Below are positions 24,286-32,850 of a stretch of 64,000 bases of DNA, in pieces. Origin of the DNA: Echinimonas agarilytica (lineage in GTDB: Bacteria > Pseudomonadota > Gammaproteobacteria > Enterobacterales > Neiellaceae); contig NZ_JAMQGP010000010.1 in NCBI RefSeq assembly GCF_023703465.1, positions 117,403 to 181,402 of the forward strand. Reading direction: 5' to 3'. The position numbers and the translations under genes are program-made. The first letter of the stretch is position 1; each line of letters starts with the position of its first letter. The notes beneath the pieces are model-generated. The model did not search any database. It saw only the letters and a program-made list of their open reading frames with translations, and was not told the origin of the DNA.

Positions 24286-25821
24286 TTAGCGAGCGATTAA
24301 AATCGTAAATGTACTACGCAATTCAGCGTTATCTTGACGGCCAAATTTCATCATGATGTCGTCTTTATTATCACCATTGAGGTCATCAATGGTAAGCATA
24401 TTCCCGCTATTGGGCAGCTGAAGTTCCTGCGATACCCCACGAGAGTTGAACATCCGAGTGCCAGTCATACCGTTAAATACTTTTAACGACTCATCGTCGG
24501 ATAGCACCAAGTCTTTGATGCCATCGCCATTAATGTCAGCGGCTTCAACCACTGGCGCACCGCTCTGGCCAGATGTTAGGCTAAAACTCAGTTCAACTTG
24601 TTCACTGAAGTTCGGTTTTTCAGCGAATTTATTATTCGCATCCAGCTGAAATAAATGAATATCTTGGTCGATACTACCTGAGAGTAAAGCGCCTACAATT
24701 TGCGACACGCCAATATCAAAGCCTGACACCATTACTTCTGAACGGCCATCATCATTGAGATCGAGAACCTTGAATCCTGCGAGCGTACCTTCGGATTGAA
24801 TGACGGTATGAGGTGTGTTTGAAAAGCTCAGTCCATCCACTGTTTTTTGGCCTAAATAGATTTCGTAGTCATTCACCCGATCAAGCACTCCAGAGCTTTG
24901 GGTGTAACGCACAATCAAATCTGGAAGCTGATCATTGTTGATGTCCTCAAGCGTTTCAACACTACGGAATACGAGTTGACTTTGGTCGAGGTTTTCACCA
25001 AACGCATCTCGCTTATCCCACCAATTTAAACCACTAATGGATGGTTCCACAGCAATGGTTGATGGGTTTTCTGTAAACAAGCCTTGTTCTGCCTGTGCAA
25101 AAAATTGAAGCTCACCTTCCCCAATCGTAACTAAATCGGTGGCACCATCGAGATTCATATCAGCCACATAAATCGTAGGTTTCGAATAAGTTGCACCGCC
25201 CTCAAACAACAAAACATTGGGTTTAATCGGCAATTCCTGCCGCAAAAAAGAGCCATCTTGCTGCCCCAATAACAGATTCGTTTTGGCAAAGTCAGTGATA
25301 AAGATGTCTACCCGCCCATCACCATTAACGTCTTGTACAAATTCACTTTTAGAAATGAAATCAACTGATGATTTAATCGCAATTGCGTTGACCGGTGACA
25401 CCGCAATAAACGCACCAAACTGTTCTGATTGAGACGGTTCAAACCGATTGAGCTGCCCTTGTGTAAGCACATAGATTTGCTGCAATTGACCGTCAACGTA
25501 TTCACCGATATCGAATGCATAGGCGTCATCCGGCAGTGCTATCTTGTCGTTAATTTTGTAACTCTGTTGGTCTTTTTTATAAATGGACATCCAGCGTTTA
25601 TTATCACCATCAACGCCGAACACCAGCAATTCTTTGCCCGCATCCGGCAATACGTCAACCGCTAGAATCGAGTGCGTAATATCAAATGGGGTTTGCACAG
25701 AGAGGGAATTAAACAGCTTATCGTCAGCAGCTTGCACCGCCCCAACAGGCATCAGTGCAGTCACAACAGCGACAAGCGAGCACAGCCGAATCATGGTTCG
25801 CGAATTTATGTTCAAAATCAT
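24286..25821 (-). CDS. Secreted FG-GAP/VCBS-repeat beta-propeller protein
   Basis: 511 residues with an N-terminal signal sequence (IRLCSLVAVVTALMPVGAVQA). At least six calcium-binding type repeats of the DxNxDGxxD class are visible: DVNGDGRVDI, DMNLDGATDL, DINNDQLPDL, DLNDDGRSEV, DINGDGIKDL and DLNGDNKDDI. They indicate a seven-bladed integrin-like propeller. No catalytic residues are recognised; such proteins often bind carbohydrate or partner proteins at the cell surface. Start uncertain: the ATG at 25821 has AAGGGA almost touching it, while an in-frame ATG at 25794 begins directly before the signal peptide but lacks a ribosome site. Same strand as the two preceding secreted-protein genes, but about 290 bases upstream of them. 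Confidence 0.8.
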   Translation of the reverse strand: MILNINSRTMIRLCSLVAVVTALMPVGAVQAADDKLFNSLSVQTPFDITHSILAVDVLPDAGKELLVFGVDGDNKRWMSIYKKDQQSYKINDKIALPDDAYAFDIGEYVDGQLQQIYVLTQGQLNRFEPSQSEQFGAFIAVSPVNAIAIKSSVDFISKSEFVQDVNGDGRVDIFITDFAKTNLLLGQQDGSFLRQELPIKPNVLLFEGGATYSKPTIYVADMNLDGATDLVTIGEGELQFFAQAEQGLFTENPSTIAVEPSISGLNWWDKRDAFGENLDQSQLVFRSVETLEDINNDQLPDLIVRYTQSSGVLDRVNDYEIYLGQKTVDGLSFSNTPHTVIQSEGTLAGFKVLDLNDDGRSEVMVSGFDIGVSQIVGALLSGSIDQDIHLFQLDANNKFAEKPNFSEQVELSFSLTSGQSGAPVVEAADINGDGIKDLVLSDDESLKVFNGMTGTRMFNSRGVSQELQLPNSGNMLTIDDLNGDNKDDIMMKFGRQDNAELRSTFTILIAR

Positions 25822-25918
25822 TCCCTTGAAAAATTATCTCGTTACCCACCAATGTAGCGGCTGTATGTTAAGAGTAAAGCGCCTACACATAGTTTGTAAC
25901 ATAACAGCGAGATGAGAA

Positions 25919-26779
25919 TCATTTATCTTCTGTGAGCCGTGCGATGCGCGCTAATATCTCAGGGAAGTCTTGTTCTGCGTTGACATCACTGGCGATATAC
26001 CACACATAACACATGGCAAGGTATAAAATTCGAGCGGCATGGAGTTGCAATTCGGAAACAGTTTCGTTGTACGTGACTTCCATCCACTGCTTAAGTTGAT
26101 GCCATTGATGATCATCAAATAATCGGCTCTCATATAAACTCGCCATTTCCAGCGGCAAGGCACTCAAACAGCAGTATTCATAATCGATTAGATACAAATT
26201 CTGGGGCGTGTACAGTAAATTTTGTTCATGCCAATCGAGAAACACTGGCTGCCATTGCCATTGGCTTAGATTTAGAACAGACAGTGCGCGATCTGCTACA
26301 GAACACACATGGATAAACTTGGGATCATGAATCACCGAAGGGCGCAACTGCCGAGCTTTCAACACGTATTGTGTGTATCGCTCCGCCATCGACATTTTGC
26401 GCTCAATCGTCATCTGGCGTAATTGCGCCAATAACAACCTCCCCTGTTCAAACGACAAGGCCGAGCCTTCGGTGCAAACTTTCAACGGCCGATGTTCAAT
26501 GAATTCACTGATAAAAAAATTGTCATCGGCTGAGCGATAAATCAACTGGGGCGCAAGGCCCAAGTTAGACGCCTGAGTTAATACATTGAGTTCATGTGAA
26601 TGATCGAGCCAAGGTCGATCATGGGTTTGATAGATTCTCATTGCGTATACCGCACGAACCTCGCGGCCCTCATGAGCAACGACTTTGTAGTGACTATGGC
26701 TCAGCCCTTGATCAATGGAGCGGATCACCCAATCGCCCTGGAGTCCTGACTTTTTCAGGCATTGCTCAGGCGTGAGCAT
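25919..26779 (-). CDS. APH/choline kinase-fold phosphotransferase, probable thiamine kinase
   Basis: 286 residues from the ATG at 26779, which has AGGA about 6 bases upstream and overlaps the end of the transporter gene; an upstream in-frame start would add 11 residues. The aminoglycoside/choline kinase fold is seen in FLDWHEQNLLYT (catalytic loop) and YLIDYEY (Mg-binding Asp). Last gene of a riboswitch-controlled thiamine locus, so phosphorylation of thiamine to thiamine phosphate after uptake (the role of E. coli ThiK) is the most economical reading. Direct sequence similarity to ThiK is not asserted. Confidence 0.75.
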   Translation of the reverse strand: MLTPEQCLKKSGLQGDWVIRSIDQGLSHSHYKVVAHEGREVRAVYAMRIYQTHDRPWLDHSHELNVLTQASNLGLAPQLIYRSADDNFFISEFIEHRPLKVCTEGSALSFEQGRLLLAQLRQMTIERKMSMAERYTQYVLKARQLRPSVIHDPKFIHVCSVADRALSVLNLSQWQWQPVFLDWHEQNLLYTPQNLYLIDYEYCCLSALPLEMASLYESRLFDDHQWHQLKQWMEVTYNETVSELQLHAARILYLAMCYVWYIASDVNAEQDFPEILARIARLTEDK

Positions 26780-27398
26780 GTGATTCCTCGTGCATGGCTC
26801 GACGCCATACAAAATAGCTCACGGCGGCAAGCACAACATATCCTACAAATAACGCACTGGTAAGCATGAATGATTTATTCACGTATAAAACGATTGAAGC
26901 TAGGTCAATCACAACCCAGTACAGCCAAGTCTCTAGCACTTTGTAGGCCAACATAAATGTGCCAACAACGGCAAAACATGTGGTGGCCGCATCTAAATAG
27001 GGCATATCGGCATGAGTATATTTGCTCATCAAATAGCCCGCCAAAGCAGCGACACAAGCCGTTGCGATCATGACTTGAAAATGGCGTTTGATAGTCCAAG
27101 TATGGATCTGAGCTCCGTGTGATTCGCCAGATAAGTCATCCGGATCGCCATACCGCCATTGCCAATACCCATAAATAGCCATAACCATGTAAAACACATT
27201 GAGAGCCGATTCCATCAGCAAAGCAACATTCCAAAATAACACGGTATAAATCAAGGTACTGACAAATGCAGCAGGCCAGCACCACAAACTCCGCTTCATC
27301 GCCAGCAATAGATAAGCCATAGCGAGCACAACAGCCACCGCTTCCCACCCTGTCATAGCTGTGGCTTCAACACCAATACTTTGGAACCATTCATTCAT
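26766..27398 (-). CDS. pnuT: PnuC-family transporter, probable thiamine importer PnuT
   Basis: 210 residues with about seven membrane helices. The PnuC family motifs are clear: KRSLWCWPAAFVSTLIYTVL and ESALNVFYMVMAIYGYWQW. PnuC imports nicotinamide riboside; the PnuT branch, found with TPP riboswitches, imports thiamine by facilitated diffusion with trapping by phosphorylation. Membership of this TPP-riboswitch locus, with a kinase gene overlapping its 3' end by 14 bases and a YkoF-like gene 4 bases upstream, supports PnuT. Confidence 0.85.
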   Translation of the reverse strand: MNEWFQSIGVEATAMTGWEAVAVVLAMAYLLLAMKRSLWCWPAAFVSTLIYTVLFWNVALLMESALNVFYMVMAIYGYWQWRYGDPDDLSGESHGAQIHTWTIKRHFQVMIATACVAALAGYLMSKYTHADMPYLDAATTCFAVVGTFMLAYKVLETWLYWVVIDLASIVLYVNKSFMLTSALFVGYVVLAAVSYFVWRRAMHEESHAHA

Positions 27399-27402
27399 TT
27401 AT

Positions 27403-27690
27403 TCATGCATCCGATTGGGTCTGGCCAAAGGTGTCGTCAAAGTCTAACTCGCGTGCTCCACACAGAAATTTGCACACAAAGACCGCTTGCCCAAACTTTT
27501 CATGGGAAGCTTTCATCTCGTTCGACAACATTTTCATCACATCGTCATATGGGCCAACAATTTGGGTCGCAAGCGCATTGGTTTTACGCTGTATGGTGGG
27601 GTATGTAGCAACGCGTTCAATAAACCATGTAATAGGCGTAATGAAGTCGTCTTTGAGGGGATACATTGAGATATCAACGGTGAGCTGCAT
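27403..27690 (-). CDS. YkoF/MTH1187-like small thiamine-binding-type protein
   Basis: 95 residues from the ATG at 27690 (GGAG 6 bases upstream). Ferredoxin-like alpha/beta composition beginning MQLTVDISMYPLKDDF, with the pattern of the thiamine-binding domain family (MTH1187/YkoF): alternating strand at the start, a mid helix, and a TQIVGPYDDVMKML segment. YkoF in Bacillus binds thiamine or its HMP moiety and is encoded with transport genes. Here it sits between the receptor and transporter genes. No signal peptide, so it acts in the cytoplasm. Confidence 0.65.
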   Translation of the reverse strand: MQLTVDISMYPLKDDFITPITWFIERVATYPTIQRKTNALATQIVGPYDDVMKMLSNEMKASHEKFGQAVFVCKFLCGARELDFDDTFGQTQSDA

Positions 27691-27712
27691 AAATTTCTCC
27701 AATGGTTCTGGG

Positions 27713-27773
27713 TCAATAATAAAGGGGCATAAAGCCCCTTTTTGAAACGATTCTCCGCACTTTCACAAGTGCG
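27713..27773 (-). terminator. Stem-loops between the TonB receptor gene and the downstream thiamine genes
   Basis: Read on the minus strand, first CGCACTT-GTGA-AAGTGCG (27756-27773), then AAAGGGGC-TTTAT-GCCCCTTT (27721-27740) followed by ATTATT. The second resembles a leaky intrinsic terminator, so the receptor may be made in excess over the downstream genes. Confidence 0.5.
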
Positions 27774-27799
27774 AATTTAACGTTGAATAGATAGGGCGA

Positions 27800-29992
27800 T
27801 TAATCCAGATCCAGCGCAAACGTTACACCGATCTGGCGTGGGTCGCCATAACGAATATATTGTTTGTCTGTCCAACCTTGATCAGGTTCATTACCGAAGT
27901 AAAAACCACGAACACCATACTCTTCATCGGATAAGTTTTTACCCCACAGGTACACTGACCACAGTTCGGTTTCATACCCCACACGCGCATTAACGATGGT
28001 GTAAGTGTCGCTACGAGACTCATGGCTATCTGAATAATAAAAGGGAGTTTTACCACTGCCATTTAAGTTGGCAAACCAACCACTATTAAACAAATAGGTT
28101 GCACCTAAGCTGTAAGTTGAGTGCGGTGCATGGGCCAAATCACGATCCGTCAGATCAATGATGTCACCATCATCTTCGTACTGGTAGTCGTCGTATTGCG
28201 CGTCAAGCAAACCTAAGCTTCCGTATACCGTTAAATTTTCTGTTGCTTGCCAGTTCACATCCCACTCCAAACCATAGCTCCTTGAGCTGGTTGCGTTGGT
28301 GGTGAACAACCAAAAGTCGCCCGAACCTTGCTCTTGTATTGAGCTTTCAACCTGTTGATCTTGACGATCCATGTAGAACACCGCGAGGTTACTGATCAAA
28401 GAGTTATTCAGTAGCAAACTCTTGAGTCCTAGCTCGTAGTTGTACAAAGTTTCTTTATCAAACTCTTTGTTATCGCTAAGGCTTTCTGGCAATGACATGT
28501 TAAAGCCACCTGCTTTATAACCACGAGCCACTTTCACATAACCTTGATGTTCGGCCGTAAACTCTTTCGCCAGAGAGATGTGTCCACCCCACATGGTTTC
28601 AGAGGGGTCGAACGACTCTCCTGCGGAGTCCGTGTAATCTGATTCACGGTTTTCAATTCGAACTCCTACACTCAAACCATATCCGTAGCCTAAGTCGCTG
28701 TCGAGCTGACCAAATATTGCCAAATTGGTGGCATCGTATTCGGAGTTCAAGGTTTCACGCGATTCATCCTCGAGGCTATAACGTTGCTCAACGGTTAAGT
28801 CGTTAGACTCATCCAATTTCATACCATATACGCCCACCAACCAATCGGTTGTGTCGTTGAAAATACGTCCTTGCTCGGTAGAGGTGAAGCGAACTTCCTG
28901 AGACCAAGTTTCTCGATCGCCATCTTTGTCCCACCAATAGTCGTACACACATGGTTCAGAACCAATCACGTTCCAATCGTCATCATAGGATTCGCAGGCT
29001 TTGCTCGCCCAATATTCAGGGCTTGCCCAATCACCATCATAAGCGTGTCTATGATTACTTTTGGCGTAGCTGGTTAAACTCGTTACATCAAAAGATTGAG
29101 CTTGACTGAATGTCATTCTTACCGATGCTGCATTGGTTCTTTGTGTGTCTTCTCCGGGTCGATCTGTGAGCGTGTCATAGCCATTGTTGTCTAATGTCCA
29201 AACGTCGTAGCCATTGTCGAAATTGGCATGCAGGTAAGTCACATCAATGGTGGTATCTTCATTGGCCAATAAGCGTAACTTGCCACGTGCGGTGAATTCA
29301 TCACGCTCATTGGTGTCGTCTTGGTTGCGGTATTTGTTGTCCACAAAACCGTCTTGTGAATGTTGCTGCAATGCCACGCGATATTGCAATTGATCGCTGA
29401 TCGGGCCTGAGCTGTAGCCGCTGAATTCTTTGAGATTATCGTCGCCCGCGCTGAGTTGCACGCCATGCTCAAAGGTATCGGTTGGATCATTTGATTTTAC
29501 GTAAATCAAACCTGCCAAAGCATTCGCGCCGTAACGAGTTCCTTGTGGGCCTCGTAACACTTCAACTTGCTCAATGTCGAACATGCTTGTAGTCATACCA
29601 ATGCCCGACAAGTCGATGTCGTCATAGATAAAGCCAACAGAAGAGTTAGGCGCACCTTGATATTCAGCCTGCTCTCCGACACCGCGAATTTGAAAATAGC
29701 GTGGACGAGAGCTGCCGCCCGACCAATTTAAATTGGCAATGCTATTGAGCACATCTGAAAAGTGCTGTGCACCCTCATCTTCAAGCTGCACAGCGTCAAT
29801 GACACTCACGCTGCCGGGCATTTCTTCTACTGATGATGCACGAAAGTCGGAGTGCACAACAATGCGTTCAATTTCTACATCATTCGTCGTATCAGACGCT
29901 GGGCTTATAATTTCCTGGGCATGAGTGCTGGTTACTGGCAATGCAAGTAACGCAGTCATGATCAAATTGTAACGTTTTGAAAAGTGTTTCAT
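27800..29992 (-). CDS. TonB-dependent outer-membrane receptor, thiamine-regulated
   Basis: 730 residues. Signal peptide (MTALLALPVTSTHA), then a TonB box-like segment IERIVVHS, plug domain (about 50-165, MPGSVSVIDAVQL and VEVLRGPQGTRYGANALAGL), and a 22-strand type beta-barrel ending in the aromatic F-A-L-D-L-D terminus. It is preceded by a TPP riboswitch, so the substrate is very likely thiamine or a derivative. Thiamine-regulated TonB receptors are known from comparative genomics of Alteromonadales. Two stem-loops separate it from the inner-membrane transporter genes. Confidence 0.88.
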   Translation of the reverse strand: MKHFSKRYNLIMTALLALPVTSTHAQEIISPASDTTNDVEIERIVVHSDFRASSVEEMPGSVSVIDAVQLEDEGAQHFSDVLNSIANLNWSGGSSRPRYFQIRGVGEQAEYQGAPNSSVGFIYDDIDLSGIGMTTSMFDIEQVEVLRGPQGTRYGANALAGLIYVKSNDPTDTFEHGVQLSAGDDNLKEFSGYSSGPISDQLQYRVALQQHSQDGFVDNKYRNQDDTNERDEFTARGKLRLLANEDTTIDVTYLHANFDNGYDVWTLDNNGYDTLTDRPGEDTQRTNAASVRMTFSQAQSFDVTSLTSYAKSNHRHAYDGDWASPEYWASKACESYDDDWNVIGSEPCVYDYWWDKDGDRETWSQEVRFTSTEQGRIFNDTTDWLVGVYGMKLDESNDLTVEQRYSLEDESRETLNSEYDATNLAIFGQLDSDLGYGYGLSVGVRIENRESDYTDSAGESFDPSETMWGGHISLAKEFTAEHQGYVKVARGYKAGGFNMSLPESLSDNKEFDKETLYNYELGLKSLLLNNSLISNLAVFYMDRQDQQVESSIQEQGSGDFWLFTTNATSSRSYGLEWDVNWQATENLTVYGSLGLLDAQYDDYQYEDDGDIIDLTDRDLAHAPHSTYSLGATYLFNSGWFANLNGSGKTPFYYSDSHESRSDTYTIVNARVGYETELWSVYLWGKNLSDEEYGVRGFYFGNEPDQGWTDKQYIRYGDPRQIGVTFALDLD

Positions 29993-30060
29993 AGGAACTC
30001 AAAATATAATTTTTGAAATCCAGCATGTGCAAACAGGGGATGGGATTATTATGCGTTATG

Positions 30061-30157
30061 AGCCATTCCTCCGCCGGTATTAGCCGGATCAGGTTCAAAG
30101 GGTTCATCTCGAAGATGTCTCAGACTATTGATACCGCACAATAGTCGCCCCTTGGCT
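30061..30157 (-). ncRNA. TPP riboswitch (thi box)
   Basis: Reading the minus strand, the hallmark elements occur in order: GGGG near the 5' end, CTGAGA (30117-30122), ACCC, GAACCTGAT and GGCTAATACC, then GGAGGAATGGCT closing P1 with AGCCA. The variable P3 arm is a hairpin with the CATCTTCGAGATG sequence. It ends about 69 bases before the TonB receptor start. I see no strong terminator after it, so translational control or a distant platform is possible. The whole 29993-30331 stretch holds no gene other than this element. Confidence 0.95.
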
Positions 30158-30331
30158 GAGGGGAGATTATAACGGTAGTTGGCAACCGACTTTCAACATT
30201 TTTGTAACGATTCACGAAATATCCATTGTTTAAGGTGAATTGACCAAAGCACATTCTTATCAGACCAGTGGTTCCATTCTTTATTTTTTCAGCGTACACT
30301 TGTTAGCTGAAACAACCAAGAGCTACCGAAC

Positions 30332-30979
30332 ATGCCTTCAATTCCTGCTTACTCTCCCGCTGAAGAATGGGCCAACAGCTTGACCCACGCGTTGGGTCTT
30401 ATTCTTAGTGTTGTTGCACTGGTCATGATGGTGGTGGTGTCGGTAGAGCTGCAAGACACATGGCGTGTGGTGGCCACCAGCGTGTATGGCGGCAGTTTAA
30501 TTCTGCTGTTTTTAGCATCGGTGGCATATCACGCGGTGCCATGGACAAAACTAAAAACGCGCTTAAAACTCTTTGATCATTGCGCTATTTATCTTTTAAT
30601 TGCGGGTAGCTACACACCATTTCTACTCATCAGCATGCGCGACACCTTGGGTTGGTGGTTATTCGGCATCGTCTGGTCCATGGCGGCATTGGGCATCACC
30701 TTGAAAATCGGCTGGGGTAATCGATTTAAAATTCTCCGCGTCGCAAGTTACTTGGTCATGGGCTGGCTTATTGTTGTTGCCATCAAGCCATTAACCGACG
30801 CGATTGGTCAAGCTGGACTGATATGGCTGGCAGCTGGAGGAGCATGTTATAGCGTTGGGGTAATTTTCTATCTTCGAAAAAGCCTGAGTTATGCGCACAG
30901 TATTTGGCATCTTTTTGTCGTGGCTGGTGCTATGTGTCATTTCTTTGCGGTGTGGTTTCACGTGTTACCCATGTCATAA
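30332..30979 (+). CDS. Hemolysin III family (PAQR/TrhA) membrane protein
   Basis: 215 residues, seven predicted membrane helices. Conserved residues of the bacterial PAQR branch are present: SLTHALG near the start, YHAVPWT, FDHCAIYLLIAGSYTPF, and the C-terminal HSIWHLFVVAGAMCHFFAV, whose histidines and aspartate form the zinc site. The family is named for hemolysin III of Bacillus but in most bacteria is linked to membrane lipid homeostasis rather than toxicity (TrhA). It is monocistronic. Confidence 0.9.
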   Translation: MPSIPAYSPAEEWANSLTHALGLILSVVALVMMVVVSVELQDTWRVVATSVYGGSLILLFLASVAYHAVPWTKLKTRLKLFDHCAIYLLIAGSYTPFLLISMRDTLGWWLFGIVWSMAALGITLKIGWGNRFKILRVASYLVMGWLIVVAIKPLTDAIGQAGLIWLAAGGACYSVGVIFYLRKSLSYAHSIWHLFVVAGAMCHFFAVWFHVLPMS

Positions 30980-31094
30980 CGTTCACAACTTGGGCAACAC
31001 TGTATGATCGCACGCGAAACCAGCCAAAAACTCTATTCATCGTGGTATCACTTTTCTTTCACAATAACGCCTCTATTGTTGAAGAGTATGCACC

Positions 31095-32777
31095 ATGCCC
31101 CAATCTATTTTTCAGGCTACGATGAAAGCCTGTGCACTTATTCCCGCCATACTGCTCACGGCATCATGCACAGAGCCGTCAAATGCTACACCAACTGAGG
31201 CCAAACCGGCTCCGGAAAACGCGCCCATGGTGCAGCGCGACAAGCCCAACATTGTGTTCATTGCCGTTGATGACCTAAATGTTTACAACACTGTATTAGG
31301 CAATGAAACCGATAGTTTTTTGCGCAAGGTTTACCCTAATCCTGAAGTGCGAGATTCAGTGCTAGAACGGCTAACCCCCAACTTGAACCGGCTTGCAGAG
31401 CAATCGTTAACCTTTAATCGAGCATATAGCGCAGCGCCTTTGTGCGGCCCGTCACGAACGGCTCTGATGACCGGCGTACCGCCTCATCAGTCGCATTACT
31501 ACGCGCATGAAAAGCATTTTAGAGGCCATCCATCACTTACCAATGCCACCACATTGCCTCAATATTTGAAGTCTCAAGGATATTTCACAACGGGTGCAGG
31601 AAAGGTCTTTCACAAGGGACGCTCGTACCTCGATCGCGGCTACTTCAGCGATTGGCCCGACCAAATATATTCGTGGAACCATTGGGTTGAAGTTCATTCA
31701 GGTACCGGCATTAATGGCAAAAGCGATACACCAGCCTCAGAAACCGTATCCAAGTATTGGCCCGCACCTGAAGCTGCAAACAAGCAATTCACCCGTTTTG
31801 GCGTCACGACAGTACCTCGCACTCGTTCAAACGACTATGTAAATGCTCGATTTGGTGCAGAACTCATCACCCAAGGCACGGCAAAACTCACCAATGTTCG
31901 CGGTGATGTGGAAACCGTAACACTCCCCAAGACGCAACCTTGGTTTGTGGCCATCGGTTTGTTTGCCCCTCATCTCCCTTGGGTTGTTGAACAGGAATAT
32001 CATGATTTATTCCCAACGAATGAAATGGCGATTGATCGCGAACTGTTAAATTGGGTCCATGAGAGTATTCAAGACTTGTCACCCACCGGTTTGAAAATTG
32101 CCAGTCAGTCTAAATTTGTCGACATCATCGCCCATGGCAAACAATTAGAAGGCGATGAAGGCGAGCTCAACGCGTGGCGAGAAGCGTTTCAGTCCTATCT
32201 AGCCACGGTTGCTTATAGCGACAGGAATATTGGTGAACTAGTGGACGCAATTGCTCGAAATTCAGAGAAAGACAACACAGTCGTCGTGTTATGGGCCGAT
32301 CACGGATATCACATTGGAGATAAAAACCGAGAAGCCAAAACAACATTGTGGGAAGGCGCAAATCACACCAATTTGATTGTACTCGACCCGCGCAAAGCCA
32401 ACACCACTAAGGGACTGCGCACTCAAGCTACCGTGAGTTTACAGGACCTATATCCAACGATCGTATCGATGGCTGGCTTACCTCGCCCTCAGGGTATTTA
32501 CGGGTATGATTTAACGCCTATTTTGGATTCACCTGACGCTCAATGGGAGCCACCGGTACTGAATACGCACCTACGCGACAACCATGCGTTGCGCACCGAC
32601 CAGTATCGATACATTCGCTTCGCTAATGGCGACCAAGAATTATATGACATGATTGAAGACCCACATGAGTTTACCAATCTAGCACGCAACCCAGCCTATG
32701 CTGAGACTCTCAAAACCTTTAACCAACAGTTGGACCAAGTGTTACAGATGACGCCTGACGATTACGCGTCTCATTAA
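31095..32777 (+). CDS. Sulfatase lipoprotein (formylglycine-dependent, iduronate-2-sulfatase-like)
   Basis: About 560 residues. Either the ATG at 31095 or the in-frame one at 31122 gives a lipoprotein signal, with the lipobox-like LLTASC. Type I sulfatase features: metal-binding AVDDLN near residue 58, the CxPSR motif LCGPSRTALMTG with Cys117 converted to formylglycine, GAGKVFHKG, and a late WADHGYHIGD metal site. Length and motifs fit S1 sulfatases acting on algal or glycosaminoglycan polysaccharides. A sulfatase-maturing enzyme must exist elsewhere. No sulfatase cluster surrounds it. A bidirectional terminator follows. Confidence 0.9.
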   Translation: MPQSIFQATMKACALIPAILLTASCTEPSNATPTEAKPAPENAPMVQRDKPNIVFIAVDDLNVYNTVLGNETDSFLRKVYPNPEVRDSVLERLTPNLNRLAEQSLTFNRAYSAAPLCGPSRTALMTGVPPHQSHYYAHEKHFRGHPSLTNATTLPQYLKSQGYFTTGAGKVFHKGRSYLDRGYFSDWPDQIYSWNHWVEVHSGTGINGKSDTPASETVSKYWPAPEAANKQFTRFGVTTVPRTRSNDYVNARFGAELITQGTAKLTNVRGDVETVTLPKTQPWFVAIGLFAPHLPWVVEQEYHDLFPTNEMAIDRELLNWVHESIQDLSPTGLKIASQSKFVDIIAHGKQLEGDEGELNAWREAFQSYLATVAYSDRNIGELVDAIARNSEKDNTVVVLWADHGYHIGDKNREAKTTLWEGANHTNLIVLDPRKANTTKGLRTQATVSLQDLYPTIVSMAGLPRPQGIYGYDLTPILDSPDAQWEPPVLNTHLRDNHALRTDQYRYIRFANGDQELYDMIEDPHEFTNLARNPAYAETLKTFNQQLDQVLQMTPDDYASH

Positions 32778-32800
32778 CCTCAAGGTTCCTTTCTACACAC

Positions 32801-32830
32801 AAAAAAGCCAGAGCAAGGCCCTGGCTTTCT
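32801..32830. terminator. Bidirectional terminator between sulfatase and porin genes
   Basis: AAAAAAGCCAG-N9-CTGGCTTTCT: stem of 8 bases with A and T tracts on both sides, between convergent genes. Confidence 0.8.
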
Positions 32831-32850
32831 CATGCACAATGATTATACCT

